Part shown: one piece after another, positions 47,579 through 55,942 of the stretch
How the letters are laid out: each line of letters begins with the position of its first letter
Numbering within the stretch: the first letter of the stretch is position 1
Assembly (NCBI RefSeq): GCF_002105465.1
Contig: NZ_NCSQ01000058.1
Coordinates: forward strand, 36,914 to 100,913
Direction of reading: 5' to 3'
From: Aquidulcibacter paucihalophilus
GTDB taxonomy: Bacteria > Pseudomonadota > Alphaproteobacteria > Caulobacterales > Aquidulcibacteraceae
DNA: 64,000 nt
Translations under genes and position numbers: made by a program
The notes under the pieces: model-generated
Told to the model about the DNA's origin: nothing
What the model saw: the letters and a program-made list of their open reading frames with translations, nothing else
Database searches by the model: none

Positions 47579-47751
47579 GCCTCCCCATCCCCGTCAAACT
47601 CCCCCTCATTCGGGTCCCAGCCTTCGCGGCCAGAACCGTGAACTGGAACCGGCGCACGTGGTGGTGGCACATTCAGGGTTTGTGCGGGAAACAGCATCGC
47701 CCAACCTGCAACCGGAGCAGCCACCCAGAACGGGAACTTTTTCAAGATCAA
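47575..47751 (-). CDS. Small protein (58 aa), coupled to the SnoaL-like gene
   Basis: A 59-codon frame starting at TTG six bases after GGAG and ending in an ATGA overlap with the next gene. The product opens with a short hydrophobic stretch (FPFWVAAPVAGWAMLFPAQTL) followed by a Pro-rich and acidic tail (VPPPRAPVPVHG, DPNEGEFDGDGE). Good ribosome spacing and stop/start overlap favour real translation; the family is not recognised and conservation could not be tested. Confidence 0.5.
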   Translation of the reverse strand: MILKKFPFWVAAPVAGWAMLFPAQTLNVPPPRAPVPVHGSGREGWDPNEGEFDGDGEA

Positions 47752-48284
47752 TGGTTGCTCCTCTGATTCTAGTTGGATGTGCTGACAGCAGATTTTAGTC
47801 CCGGCTATCGCATGCTGACACCTTTATTCTCAGCTTTGCATGTGGATTAGCATCCACCAAACTCGGGCGGAACTAGGCCTACCTAGCCGCCATCGACACC
47901 GCTGCGTCTGTCCGCAAACTCACCCGCTGCACGTTATCAGCCCAAGCGGCGCGCCATGAGATTATGGGGCGGTAGCTTCTGAAGTCGAGCCGGTTCGTTT
48001 GGGAACGGTTTTGGTGACCATTTTGGATACGCAAAACCTTGTTTCAATTCTCTTTTACCCGTTCAATCGCATCAAGGGACGCTTCGCTTCTACCCTTGAC
48101 CCGCTTGAACTGGTGGCCACATCGCCGGGTGTCTGAGTCCGATTGCGGCAGTCAAGGCCAGAGAGCGAAGCGTGCCTTGACGGCCGGAAGAGGACGATTT
48201 CACACGCGTCCCGCGCTTTGCGTGCAGCAGGGTCTGCACCAAAGCGCGTCTGGACAAACCTGTGTGACGGCAGCTAGCCCCCCC
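47752..48284. other. Long intergenic region inside the ilv cluster
   Basis: About 530 bases without a convincing gene between ilvB and the small genes before ilvH. An open frame covers part of it on the plus strand but has no ribosome site and no coding character. It contains a pair of inverted 30-base elements, listed separately. Confidence 0.5.
48072..48181. repeat. Inverted pair of 30-base palindromic elements (REPIN-like)
   Basis: The element at 48072-48100 (TCAAGGGACGCTTCGCT, five or six variable bases, CCTTGAC) occurs in near-perfect inverted form at 48152-48181, 51 bases away. Each arm is itself an imperfect hairpin (TCAAGG/CCTTGA). Two inverted copies of a short palindrome are the layout of REP doublets (REPINs). 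Confidence 0.6.
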
Positions 48285-50081
48285 CTACACCAACTGCCGC
48301 CCCTTCTCATCAATGGCGGTGCCGAGGTCTTGGCCATCATCGCCCAGCAGCATTTCATTATGCGCCGCGCCCGATGGGATCATGGGGAAGCAATTTTCAT
48401 CCTTGGTGACGCGGCAGTCAAAGATCACCGGGCCATCATAGTCGATCATGTCCTGGATCGCGGCATCAAGCTGGGCTGGATCCTCACAGCGTATGCCTTT
48501 GGCCCCATAGGCTTCGGCCAGCTTCACAAAATCGGGCAAGGAATGGGAATAGCTTTGGGAATAGCGCTCTCCATGCAGCAATTGCTGCCATTGGCGCACC
48601 ATGCCCATCCATTCATTATTGAGCACGAAAATCTTGACTGGAAGGCCATATTGGACCGCACAGCTCATTTCCTGAATGCACATTTGGATGCTGGCTTCCC
48701 CGGCAATATCAATCACCAGCCCATCCGGATGGGCCATCTGCACGCCAATCGCGGCAGGCAGACCATAGCCCATGGTGCCAAGCCCGCCTGAGGTCATCCA
48801 GCGATTGGGCTCTTCAAAGCGATAGAATTGGGCGGCCCACATCTGATGCTGGCCCACTTCGGTGGTAATGAAGGTCTTGCGGTCTTTGGTGAGTTCATAG
48901 AGCCGCTCAACCGCATATTGGGGTTTGATCACCTCGCCGCTTTGGCGATAGGCAAAGCCTTTGCGTGCCCGCCAGCGGTCAATCTGAGCATTCCAATCGG
49001 CAATCTGAGCTGGCTTGCCAACGCGCGCCTGCCACTGGGCCAAAAGGGCGGCAATTGCTTTGCCTGCATCGGCGACAATGCCAATATCCACCCGCACATT
49101 CTTATTGATGCTGGAGGGATCAATATCGATATGGATTTTCTTCGACCCCGGCGAGAAAGCATCTAGACGCCCGGTCACGCGGTCGTCAAAGCGCGCGCCA
49201 AGACAAATCATGACATCGCAATCATGCATGGCCATATTGGCCTCATAAGCCCCGTGCATGCCCAGCATCCCGAGCCACTGGGGGTCGCTGGCTGGAAAGC
49301 TGCCCAAACCCATTAAGGTTGAGGTGACCGGGAAGCCCGTTGCCGCCGCCAATTGGCGCAATAGGCGGGAGGCTTCTGGCCCGGAATTGATCACCCCACC
49401 GCCGGTGTAGAAGATTGGCTTTTTGGCTGAGGCCATCAATTCAACCGCTTTTTCAATCGCGATCAGGTCTGGATTGGTTGGCGGGCGATAATTGGGCGAC
49501 AAATCATTGGGCTTGCCGCGGTAGAGCGCCTTTTTGAATTGGACATCCTTGGGAATGTCGATCAGCACAGGGCCAGGCCGGCCTGTGGTGGCAACTTGAA
49601 AAGCCTCATGCACGATCCGCTCCAGATCATTGACGTCCTTGACCAGATAATTGTGCTTGGTGGCAGACCGTGTGATCCCGGTGGTATCGCATTCTTGAAA
49701 TGCATCTGAGCCGATCAAATGCGAGGGCACTTGGCCAGTGATGCACACCAAGGGAATCGAATCCATCAAAGCATCGACCAAAGCCGTCACCGCATTGGTG
49801 GCACCCGGCCCGGAGGTTACCAGCACCACCCCGCACTTGCCCGTCGACCGGGCATAGCCTTCTGCGGCATGGCCGGCACCTTGCTCATGGCGCACCAGCA
49901 CATGCTGGATCTGCTCTTGCTGATAAAGCGCATCATAAATCGGCAGAACCGCGCCGCCAGGATAGCCAAAAATCGTTTCCACGCCCTGCTCTTGCATGGC
50001 CCGCACCAGAATTTCGGCACCCGTCAGTTCAATCGGTTCAGGCTTTGTCATCGTGCTGGTCTCAATTTCTGTGTCGTACAT
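48285..50081 (-). CDS. ilvB: Acetolactate synthase large (catalytic) subunit
   Basis: A 598-residue ThDP-dependent enzyme condensing two pyruvates, the first step of valine/leucine (and with 2-oxobutyrate, isoleucine) synthesis. ThDP activating Glu in VRHEQGAGHAAEGYARSTGK (~65-84), VVLVTSGPGATNAVTALVDALMDSIP, and ThDP-binding IDIAGEASIQM...LNNEWMGMVRQWQ. The usual GDG/GDA Asp is Glu here, as in some other alphaproteobacterial enzymes. Start at 50081 (GGAAG upstream) lies after the attenuator; the frame upstream of it runs through the terminator and is not used. Confidence 0.95.
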   Translation of the reverse strand: MYDTEIETSTMTKPEPIELTGAEILVRAMQEQGVETIFGYPGGAVLPIYDALYQQEQIQHVLVRHEQGAGHAAEGYARSTGKCGVVLVTSGPGATNAVTALVDALMDSIPLVCITGQVPSHLIGSDAFQECDTTGITRSATKHNYLVKDVNDLERIVHEAFQVATTGRPGPVLIDIPKDVQFKKALYRGKPNDLSPNYRPPTNPDLIAIEKAVELMASAKKPIFYTGGGVINSGPEASRLLRQLAAATGFPVTSTLMGLGSFPASDPQWLGMLGMHGAYEANMAMHDCDVMICLGARFDDRVTGRLDAFSPGSKKIHIDIDPSSINKNVRVDIGIVADAGKAIAALLAQWQARVGKPAQIADWNAQIDRWRARKGFAYRQSGEVIKPQYAVERLYELTKDRKTFITTEVGQHQMWAAQFYRFEEPNRWMTSGGLGTMGYGLPAAIGVQMAHPDGLVIDIAGEASIQMCIQEMSCAVQYGLPVKIFVLNNEWMGMVRQWQQLLHGERYSQSYSHSLPDFVKLAEAYGAKGIRCEDPAQLDAAIQDMIDYDGPVIFDCRVTKDENCFPMIPSGAAHNEMLLGDDGQDLGTAIDEKGRQLV

Positions 50082-50127
50082 CGGGCGGACTTCCAAGTTT
50101 TTGTGCTTATGGCGGTTTTCTGGGCAT

Positions 50128-50153
50128 GAAAAAAGGGGCTTGGTGAGCCCCTT
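50128..50153 (-). terminator. Transcription attenuator of ilvB
   Basis: On the minus strand a perfect stem AAGGGGCT/AGCCCCTT with a 5-base loop followed by a run of T, located before ilvB and after the leader peptide. The loop-side sequence CTCACCAA is repeated in the upstream leader hairpin, and a single TTGGTGAG can pair with either copy, which provides the mutually exclusive structures expected for attenuation. Confidence 0.88.
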
Positions 50154-50183
50154 GTGTTGCAACGCCGCGATTTGGTGAGAGGA

Positions 50184-50237
50184 CTATCCCTCACCAAGCC
50201 GCGGCATTCTAACGAGTACACGTGCGACGTTGCGCAT
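50184..50237 (-). CDS. ilvB leader peptide
   Basis: A 17-residue open frame starting at ATG with AGGA upstream, sequence MRNVARVLVRMPRLGEG. It is rich in the regulatory amino acids valine and leucine (V-A-R-V-L-V). Its last codons lie within the first leader hairpin (TTGGTGAG...CTCACCAA), as in classical ilv attenuators: ribosome stalling at Val/Leu codons would favour the antiterminator. Confidence 0.8.
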   Translation of the reverse strand: MRNVARVLVRMPRLGEG

Positions 50238-50265
50238 GATGGAGTTTCCTCAAACTTCGACGAAA

Positions 50266-50294
50266 GGCATAAACATGCGCCGCGCCTTGGTCAA
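50266..50294 (-). promoter_or_regulatory. Candidate ilvB promoter
   Basis: On the minus strand TTGACC, a 17-base spacer and TATGCC, placed 29 bases before the leader peptide start. The -35 box is good; the -10 box matches weakly. Confidence 0.5.
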
Positions 50295-50485
50295 GTAAAA
50301 TTTCTTAGAATTTAATTCCGTCGCATACCGAAAAATTGGATTTTAAATCCAAGTACAGCAGAAATACACACAAAACCGTGTTCTGCCCATTTCAGTTGTT
50401 TGCAAGTGGGCAAGTTTGGTTAAGCTGAGCCCTAAATCAAAGTGCTTGAATCAATCCAGCACAAAAAGAAATACGGGGAGATGTC

Positions 50486-51907
50486 ATGTCAGATCAACGC
50501 GAAGCCGTGGGCGCGTGGAGCCCAAAGGCAGATTCCGATGCGACCGTCAGCACCCCTCCCCAATTGAGTGCAGCCTATATCCGCTATGCCCTCTGGATGT
50601 TGTTGATCATCTATATCCTCAATTTTCTCGATCGCAGCATTGTTGGCATTCTGGCTGAAGAAATCCGGCGCGAATTGGTGCTGGATGACTGGCAGATCGG
50701 CATTATGACGGGCCTCGCCTTTGCGTTCTTCTATACGGTCTTGGGTATTCCCATTGCCCGTTTGGCCGACCGCAGCGACCGGGTGAAGATCATCTCGATT
50801 TCTTTAGCGGTGTGGAGCGGCTTTACCGCTTTATGCGGCTTGGCCCAGAACTTCACGCAAATGCTTTTGGGCCGCATCGGCGTTGGCATTGGTGAAGCAG
50901 GGTGTACGCCCGCAGCCCATTCCCTGATTTCCGACTATGTGCCAGCTGACCGACGCGCCCGCGCCATTGCCTTTTATGGCCTTGGTGTCCCAGCTGGCAG
51001 TTTATTAGGGGCTGTGCTCGGCGGTGTCATTGCTGATATTTGGGGTTGGCGTACGGCTTTCTTGGTCGCTGGCTTGCCCGGCGTCGCCCTCGCCCTTGTA
51101 GCTTGGTACACGTTAAAGGAACCGCGCCGCACCTTGGGCTTTCCAACGCATGCGACCACAGGGGAAGGCAGTGTATGGTCAACGCTAAAGGCGCTGCTCA
51201 AATCGCGGGCCTATGTGTTTGTCACACTCGCCTCCGCCAGTGCGGCCTTTGTCAGCTATGGCCAAGGCGTCTTCACGCCAGCCTTTTTCCAACGGATTCA
51301 TGGCATGAGTGCGGGCGAAGTGGGCATTTGGCTCGGGATTTCCTCAGGGGTAGGTGGATTGATCGGAACCTGGCTCGGTGGCTATTTCGCTGACAAATAT
51401 GGGGCCAAGAACCCTGCCGCCTTCCTATATGTTCCCGCCATCGGGATGGCGATTGCAAGTGTGACCTTCACGCCAGGCTATATGTCAGCGTCTTGGCAGA
51501 CGGCTTTAGTGCTGATCTGGATCCCCGGAGTTTTAAACTCGCTTTGGTATGGGCCTGCTTTTGCTACCGTCCAAAAAGTTGTGCCGCCAAACCAGCGGGC
51601 GATGGCGGTTGCCATCACGTTGTTTGTAGTCAATTTGGTAGGCCTTGGCGTCGGGCCTTTGTTTGCAGGCGTTTTGTCGGATGCTTTGCGCAATCTGATG
51701 TTTGATGGCAGCGCCTTGGGCGTAGGAGATTTTGCCACGGCTTGCGGCAAAGCAGCCGCTACGGCGGGCGAAGCCGCCTGTGTGGTCGCGCGCCAAGAGG
51801 GCTTGCGCTGGAGCTTGATCATCGCGTGCCACCTTGGCTTGATGAGTGCGGTGCTATTCTGGCTTGGCGGACGGGCCCTTTTGCCAGCCAAGGTGACAAC
51901 ATCTTGA
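50486..51907 (+). CDS. MFS transporter (Spinster-like) 1
   Basis: A 473-residue 12-helix major-facilitator transporter. TM1 LDRSIVGILAEEI, loop 2-3 RLADRSDRVKIISI, TM4 RIGVGIGEAGCTPAAHSLISDY (Spinster-type GxGEAxxxPxxxxxISDYxP motif), loop RRTLGF. Ribosome site GGGGAGATG-type upstream. Between the last helices is a periplasmic stretch with two cysteines (TACGKAA...AACVVARQEG). Spinster-type proteins carry lipids, amino acids or organic acids; the substrate here is unknown. It is a paralogue of the following gene. Confidence 0.9.
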   Translation: MSDQREAVGAWSPKADSDATVSTPPQLSAAYIRYALWMLLIIYILNFLDRSIVGILAEEIRRELVLDDWQIGIMTGLAFAFFYTVLGIPIARLADRSDRVKIISISLAVWSGFTALCGLAQNFTQMLLGRIGVGIGEAGCTPAAHSLISDYVPADRRARAIAFYGLGVPAGSLLGAVLGGVIADIWGWRTAFLVAGLPGVALALVAWYTLKEPRRTLGFPTHATTGEGSVWSTLKALLKSRAYVFVTLASASAAFVSYGQGVFTPAFFQRIHGMSAGEVGIWLGISSGVGGLIGTWLGGYFADKYGAKNPAAFLYVPAIGMAIASVTFTPGYMSASWQTALVLIWIPGVLNSLWYGPAFATVQKVVPPNQRAMAVAITLFVVNLVGLGVGPLFAGVLSDALRNLMFDGSALGVGDFATACGKAAATAGEAACVVARQEGLRWSLIIACHLGLMSAVLFWLGGRALLPAKVTTS

Positions 51908-52028
51908 TGAAGCCCACCCTCGACCATGCAAATAAATCGCGCCATGGCATTGCTTTTTTCCAAGTCGGCCCGATGGTAGGCCGATAAGAAAGGCAAGCGT
52001 TAGACCTGCCTAAAAGGGGAACGACCGG

Positions 52029-53444
52029 ATGGACAAACCTTCAGACACGATTATCGCCTCTGGAACGACTGGCTCACCTGCGGCCTTTAGCCAAAGTTAT
52101 GTGCGCTATGCCCTGTGGATGCTGTTAATCATCTACACGCTTAACTTTGTCGACCGCCAGATTGTCGCAATTTTGGCAGAGCCGATCAAGAAGGATCTCG
52201 GCCTTACCGACAGCCAATTAGGCCTTTTAGGCGGCCTTGCCTTTGCTTTCTTCTATACCTTCCTCGGAATACCGATCGCGCGTTACGCCGAACGGGGAAA
52301 CCGTGTCCGGATTATCTCGGTCGCTGTGGTGGTCTGGAGTGGTTTTACCGCTCTTTCTGGGGCTGCCCACAATTTCACCCAATTATTGTTGGCGCGAATT
52401 GGTGTCGGGGTTGGGGAGGCAGGCTGCACGCCCCCTGCCCACTCCTTGATCTCTGACTATGTCGGACCTGAAAAGCGGGCATCGGCGTTGGCGTTTTATT
52501 CATTGGGTGTTCCCATCGGGTCTGCCCTAGGCTTTATCGTTGGGGCCTTGATCGCGCAGCAGTTTGGCTGGCGGGCAGCCTTCTTCGCGGTGGGCCTGCC
52601 GGGCGTTATCTTGGGTATCATTGCGTGGGTTACGTTGAAAGAGCCGCGTAATTTAGGACTTGTTGCCCAGCCGAAAGCAGGCAGCGCGCCTAGTTTTGGT
52701 GATGCATTAAAGGAACTGCGGAAGCGAAAGTCCTATTGGTATGCCGTATTTGCCGCGACCACGATTTCCTTCCTTGGTTATGGCCATGCTTATTTCCTGC
52801 CATCCTTCTTGACCCGCGTGCATGAAATGGGCCTGGCAGAGCGTGGGGCAGCCATGGCGGTTATGACCCTGGTTTCAGGGGTTGTTGGCACCTTGATCGG
52901 CGGCATGCTCGCCGACCGGGCCGCCAAGAAAGACACCCGCGCCTATATGACGGTCCCGCTGATTGCGTTTGTTATTGGCATTCCTTTCTTCTGGATGGCC
53001 ATGTTTGCTGAGACGGCGATGATGGCGATTATCTTCTTGGCGATCCCGACCTTGCTGAACTCGCTGTGGTACGGACCTGTTTATGCTGCGGTTCAAAGCC
53101 TGGTTCAGCCGCGCACGCGGGCAACGGCGGTGGCGATCATGCTGTTTGTCGTCAATATGATCGGACTGGGTGCCGGCCCTACCGCGATTGGCTTCTTCTC
53201 TGACGTGTTTGCCAATCAGCATTTTGCCACATTGGGGGCGGGTGCGGACTATGCTGTCTTCTGCGCAAAGGGGGCAGCAACTGCAGCCAATGCCATGTGT
53301 GCCGCAGCCCAAGCTGAAGGCATTCGTTGGTCGCTTTTGGCAACGTCCTCGGTGGGCGTTCTGGTCATCTTCTTCTTCTGGATGGGCCGGAAAACCATTG
53401 TGAAGGACCTTGCAGATACGGCGGCAGAAGCAAAGGCCGCTTGA
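52029..53444 (+). CDS. MFS transporter (Spinster-like) 2
   Basis: A 471-residue paralogue of the preceding transporter, with the same blocks: YALWMLLIIYTLNFVDRQIVAILAEPIKKDL, GLAFAFFYTFLGIPIARYAERGNRVRI, RIGVGVGEAGCTPPAHSLISDY, TLLNSLWYGPVYAAVQ, and the two-Cys loop (VFCAKGAATAANAMCAAAQAEGIRW) before the last helix. Tandem duplication with divergence of both ends. Followed by a strong terminator that isolates the pair from purB. Confidence 0.91.
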   Translation: MDKPSDTIIASGTTGSPAAFSQSYVRYALWMLLIIYTLNFVDRQIVAILAEPIKKDLGLTDSQLGLLGGLAFAFFYTFLGIPIARYAERGNRVRIISVAVVVWSGFTALSGAAHNFTQLLLARIGVGVGEAGCTPPAHSLISDYVGPEKRASALAFYSLGVPIGSALGFIVGALIAQQFGWRAAFFAVGLPGVILGIIAWVTLKEPRNLGLVAQPKAGSAPSFGDALKELRKRKSYWYAVFAATTISFLGYGHAYFLPSFLTRVHEMGLAERGAAMAVMTLVSGVVGTLIGGMLADRAAKKDTRAYMTVPLIAFVIGIPFFWMAMFAETAMMAIIFLAIPTLLNSLWYGPVYAAVQSLVQPRTRATAVAIMLFVVNMIGLGAGPTAIGFFSDVFANQHFATLGAGADYAVFCAKGAATAANAMCAAAQAEGIRWSLLATSSVGVLVIFFFWMGRKTIVKDLADTAAEAKAA

Positions 53445-53469
53445 CCTGAGAGGCAACAGCCTCGAAACA

Positions 53470-53500
53470 GGGCCGCCGAGTAGCCTCGGCGGCCCTTTTT
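53470..53500 (+). terminator. Rho-independent terminator after the MFS pair
   Basis: Perfect 11-bp GC-rich stem (GGGCCGCCGAG and complement) around TAGC, followed by five T residues. Confidence 0.95.
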
Positions 53501-53522
53501 CCTGCACGATGGACTGCTACCT

Positions 53523-54839
53523 ATGATCCCCCGCTATGCCCGACCTGAAATGATCGCCATCTGGGACGCTCAAACCCGTTTCAAGATCTGGTTTGAGATT
53601 GAAGCCCATGCCGCCGATGCGCTAGCCGAGTTGGGCGTGATCCCGAGGGAAGCAGCCAAGACCATTTGGGATAAGGCAGGAAATGCGGTCTTTGATGTCG
53701 CGCGGATTGACGCGATTGAGGCCGAGACCAAGCATGATGTGATCGCCTTCTTGACCCATTTGGCCGAGATTGTGGGCCCTGACGCCCGCTTCGTCCACCA
53801 AGGCATGACAAGCTCTGACGTGCTCGACACCTGCCTTGCAGTCCAACTGGCCCGTGCCAGTGACTTGTTGATTGCAGGCGTCGACCGGGTGTTGGCCGCC
53901 CTTGAGACGCGGGCAAAAGAGCATAAGCACAGCGTGCGCATTGGGCGTAGCCACGGCATCCATGCAGAGCCGACCACATTTGGTGTCACGCTGGCTGGCT
54001 TCCATGCTGAGTTTCAGCGCGCCAAAGCCCGCTTGATTGCGGCCAAGGCCGAAATCGCGACTTGTGCGATTTCAGGTGCGGTCGGCACCTTTGCCCAAAT
54101 CGACCCACGCGTCGAAGCCCATGTTGCCGCCAAAATGGGCCTCGCGATTGAGCCCGTCTCCACCCAAGTCATCCCGCGCGACCGCCATGCCGCTTTCTTC
54201 TGCGCCTTAGCGGTTGTGGCTTCCTCGATTGAGCGTTTGGCAACCGAAATCCGCCACATGCAACGCACGGAAGTGCTGGAGGCTGAAGAATTCTTCTCGC
54301 CCGGGCAAAAGGGCTCTTCGGCCATGCCGCATAAGCGCAACCCCGTTCTGACTGAGAATTTGACGGGCCTTGCCCGCCTCGTCCGTTCAGCCGCAATGCC
54401 TGCCCTTGAAAATGTGGCGTTGTGGCACGAGCGGGATATTTCCCATTCCAGCGTTGAGCGCGGCATTGGCCCTGACGCCACCATCCACCTCGACTTTGCG
54501 CTGCACCGTCTGGCCGGGGTGGTTGAAAAGCTGCTGATTTATCCAGAACGCATGCAGGCCAATCTCGACCTGCTGGGTGGGTTGCACAATTCACAGCGCG
54601 TGCTCTTAGCGCTGACCCAAGCCGGGGCAAGCCGCGAGGACGCCTATAAGATGGTGCAGGCCAATGCGATGGCGGTGTGGTCACTTCCCAGCCCCCGGCC
54701 TGCCACCGCCCTGCTCGACCGGCTTCTGGCCGACAGCCAGGTTACCAGCCTCTTGACGCCTGACCATATCAAAAGCCTGTTCGACGACAGCCACCATTTC
54801 GCCCAAGTCGACACGATTTTCGCGCGGGTGTTTGGCTAG
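53523..54839 (+). CDS. purB: Adenylosuccinate lyase
   Basis: A 438-residue enzyme of the fumarase/aspartase superfamily acting at two steps of purine synthesis (SAICAR and adenylosuccinate cleavage). Family-specific opening MIPRYARPEMIAIWDAQTRFKIWFEIE, TKHDVIAFLTHLAE, HQGMTSSDVLDT, GRSHGIHAEP (catalytic His) and the signature loop GQKGSSAMPHKRNP. The C-terminal HDRDISHSSVERGI-type block is present as HERDISHSSVERG. Confidence 0.97.
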   Translation: MIPRYARPEMIAIWDAQTRFKIWFEIEAHAADALAELGVIPREAAKTIWDKAGNAVFDVARIDAIEAETKHDVIAFLTHLAEIVGPDARFVHQGMTSSDVLDTCLAVQLARASDLLIAGVDRVLAALETRAKEHKHSVRIGRSHGIHAEPTTFGVTLAGFHAEFQRAKARLIAAKAEIATCAISGAVGTFAQIDPRVEAHVAAKMGLAIEPVSTQVIPRDRHAAFFCALAVVASSIERLATEIRHMQRTEVLEAEEFFSPGQKGSSAMPHKRNPVLTENLTGLARLVRSAAMPALENVALWHERDISHSSVERGIGPDATIHLDFALHRLAGVVEKLLIYPERMQANLDLLGGLHNSQRVLLALTQAGASREDAYKMVQANAMAVWSLPSPRPATALLDRLLADSQVTSLLTPDHIKSLFDDSHHFAQVDTIFARVFG

Positions 54840-54932
54840 GCGTTAGACCACTTGCGCAAGAACAGCCGTCGAGTTTGGGCGCACACGACGGGGCCTCAAG
54901 GCAAGCGGCGTGCTGCCTGAAGCCGTTTCAAG

Positions 54933-55391
54933 TCAGTTTGTTTCCGCTTCAGCCTCATCACTCTTCAGCAAGAAATGGCCGTGCAAAGCCGCGATGGGAT
55001 CGGCGCGGTCAAATTGCCAAGCCTCAACCCGCACATTGGCGATCCGGCGACCCAGCTTGGTGACATGGGCGCGCGCATAGGTGTCGATGGGCCTTCCAGA
55101 GCGGAGATAATCAATAGATATATCAATGACTTTAGGGATTTTCTTGCCACCTTGTGCTAAGAAAATTTGCGCCACGGCGGTCAGTTCCATCAAGGCCCCA
55201 ACAACCCCGCCATGTAAGGCGGGCAGCATAGGATTGCCGATCAAATCATCCTTGAAGGGCAAAATAGCCGTGAGCTCATCCCCTTTGAGTTCCAATTGCA
55301 CCCCCAAGAATTTGGCATAGGGCACGGCCTGAAACATGGTGCTGAGCTCGCTTAAATTCACACGCGTGGGGGTGGCGGGTGCATCACTCAT
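54933..55391 (-). CDS. PaaI-family hotdog thioesterase 1
   Basis: A 152-residue hotdog-fold acyl-CoA thioesterase: PMLPALHGGVVGALMELTAVAQIFLAQGG (the HGG...E catalytic helix, ~55-83), IDISIDYLRSGRPIDTYARAHVTKLGRRIANVRVEAW. Start overlaps the stop of the next thioesterase gene upstream (ATGA). The two products probably act together, possibly as a heteromer. Confidence 0.88.
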   Translation of the reverse strand: MSDAPATPTRVNLSELSTMFQAVPYAKFLGVQLELKGDELTAILPFKDDLIGNPMLPALHGGVVGALMELTAVAQIFLAQGGKKIPKVIDISIDYLRSGRPIDTYARAHVTKLGRRIANVRVEAWQFDRADPIAALHGHFLLKSDEAEAETN

Positions 55392-55864
55392 TTCGGTGGC
55401 CTCCGGTTCTTTCCCATACGACCCGAAGTGCCCATCATAAAGGCCGCTTGGGCAGCGGCCACCGGATCGGTTTCATCTGCGCCATCAAAGGCAAAGGCGC
55501 GCACAAAGGCCACGGTTTTGGTCATGCGATAGCAATGGGCTTCCGCACGAATGGTCGCGCCCTTCTTGGCAGGCCGCATATAGTCGATACGCAGGTCGAG
55601 TGTGGCCGTCGACATTGGCTCGCTCAGCGCCGCAAAGGCGGCAACCCCGCAGGTATTGTCTAAGAGGGTCGTCACCACGCCTGACGCGATGACGCCGGTC
55701 TCTGGGTCCCCCACCAAATCCTCACGCCAATCCACTTCAACGACAGCGCGGGCTTCGGTGATGGAGACAACCCGCATGCCCAAAGCACGAGCTTGCGGCG
55801 TGCCTTGGATCATCATGGCCCCGGCCGTGGCCATTCTCTGCCAAAGAGGTGTGTCATCACGCAT
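55388..55864 (-). CDS. PaaI-family hotdog thioesterase 2
   Basis: A 158-residue hotdog-fold protein: ALGMRVVSITEARAVVEVDWREDLVGDPETGVIASGVVTTLLDNTCGVAA (the usual HGG position reads ASG), TATLDLRIDYMRPAKKGATIRAEAHCYRMTKTVAFVRAFAFD. The missing active-site His suggests that this subunit may be non-catalytic or use another mechanism. First gene of the two-gene operon. Confidence 0.86.
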   Translation of the reverse strand: MRDDTPLWQRMATAGAMMIQGTPQARALGMRVVSITEARAVVEVDWREDLVGDPETGVIASGVVTTLLDNTCGVAAFAALSEPMSTATLDLRIDYMRPAKKGATIRAEAHCYRMTKTVAFVRAFAFDGADETDPVAAAQAAFMMGTSGRMGKNRRPPK

Positions 55865-55942
55865 GAGGCTACCTTAATTGGGTGCGCTGGATTTGGAAAC
55901 GTGGCAAGACAGGGTAAATGCCCGCCTGATGGAGAGATAAGG

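Noticed and set aside
48690..48720. IlvB ThDP motif reads GEA instead of GDG/GDA
   Set aside because: As far as I recall, the same change occurs in other alphaproteobacterial IlvB proteins, so it is probably a lineage feature rather than a defect.
49719..50129. 136-codon plus-strand frame over the ilvB 5' part
   Set aside because: Shadow frame of ilvB without start signals.
50082..50162. Longer ilvB reading frame starting within the leader
   Set aside because: It would be translated across the attenuator terminator and lacks the family's N-terminus; the GGAAG-preceded ATG at 50081 is better.
53570..53989. Several long minus-strand frames inside purB
   Set aside because: High-GC antisense shadows of a well-conserved gene.
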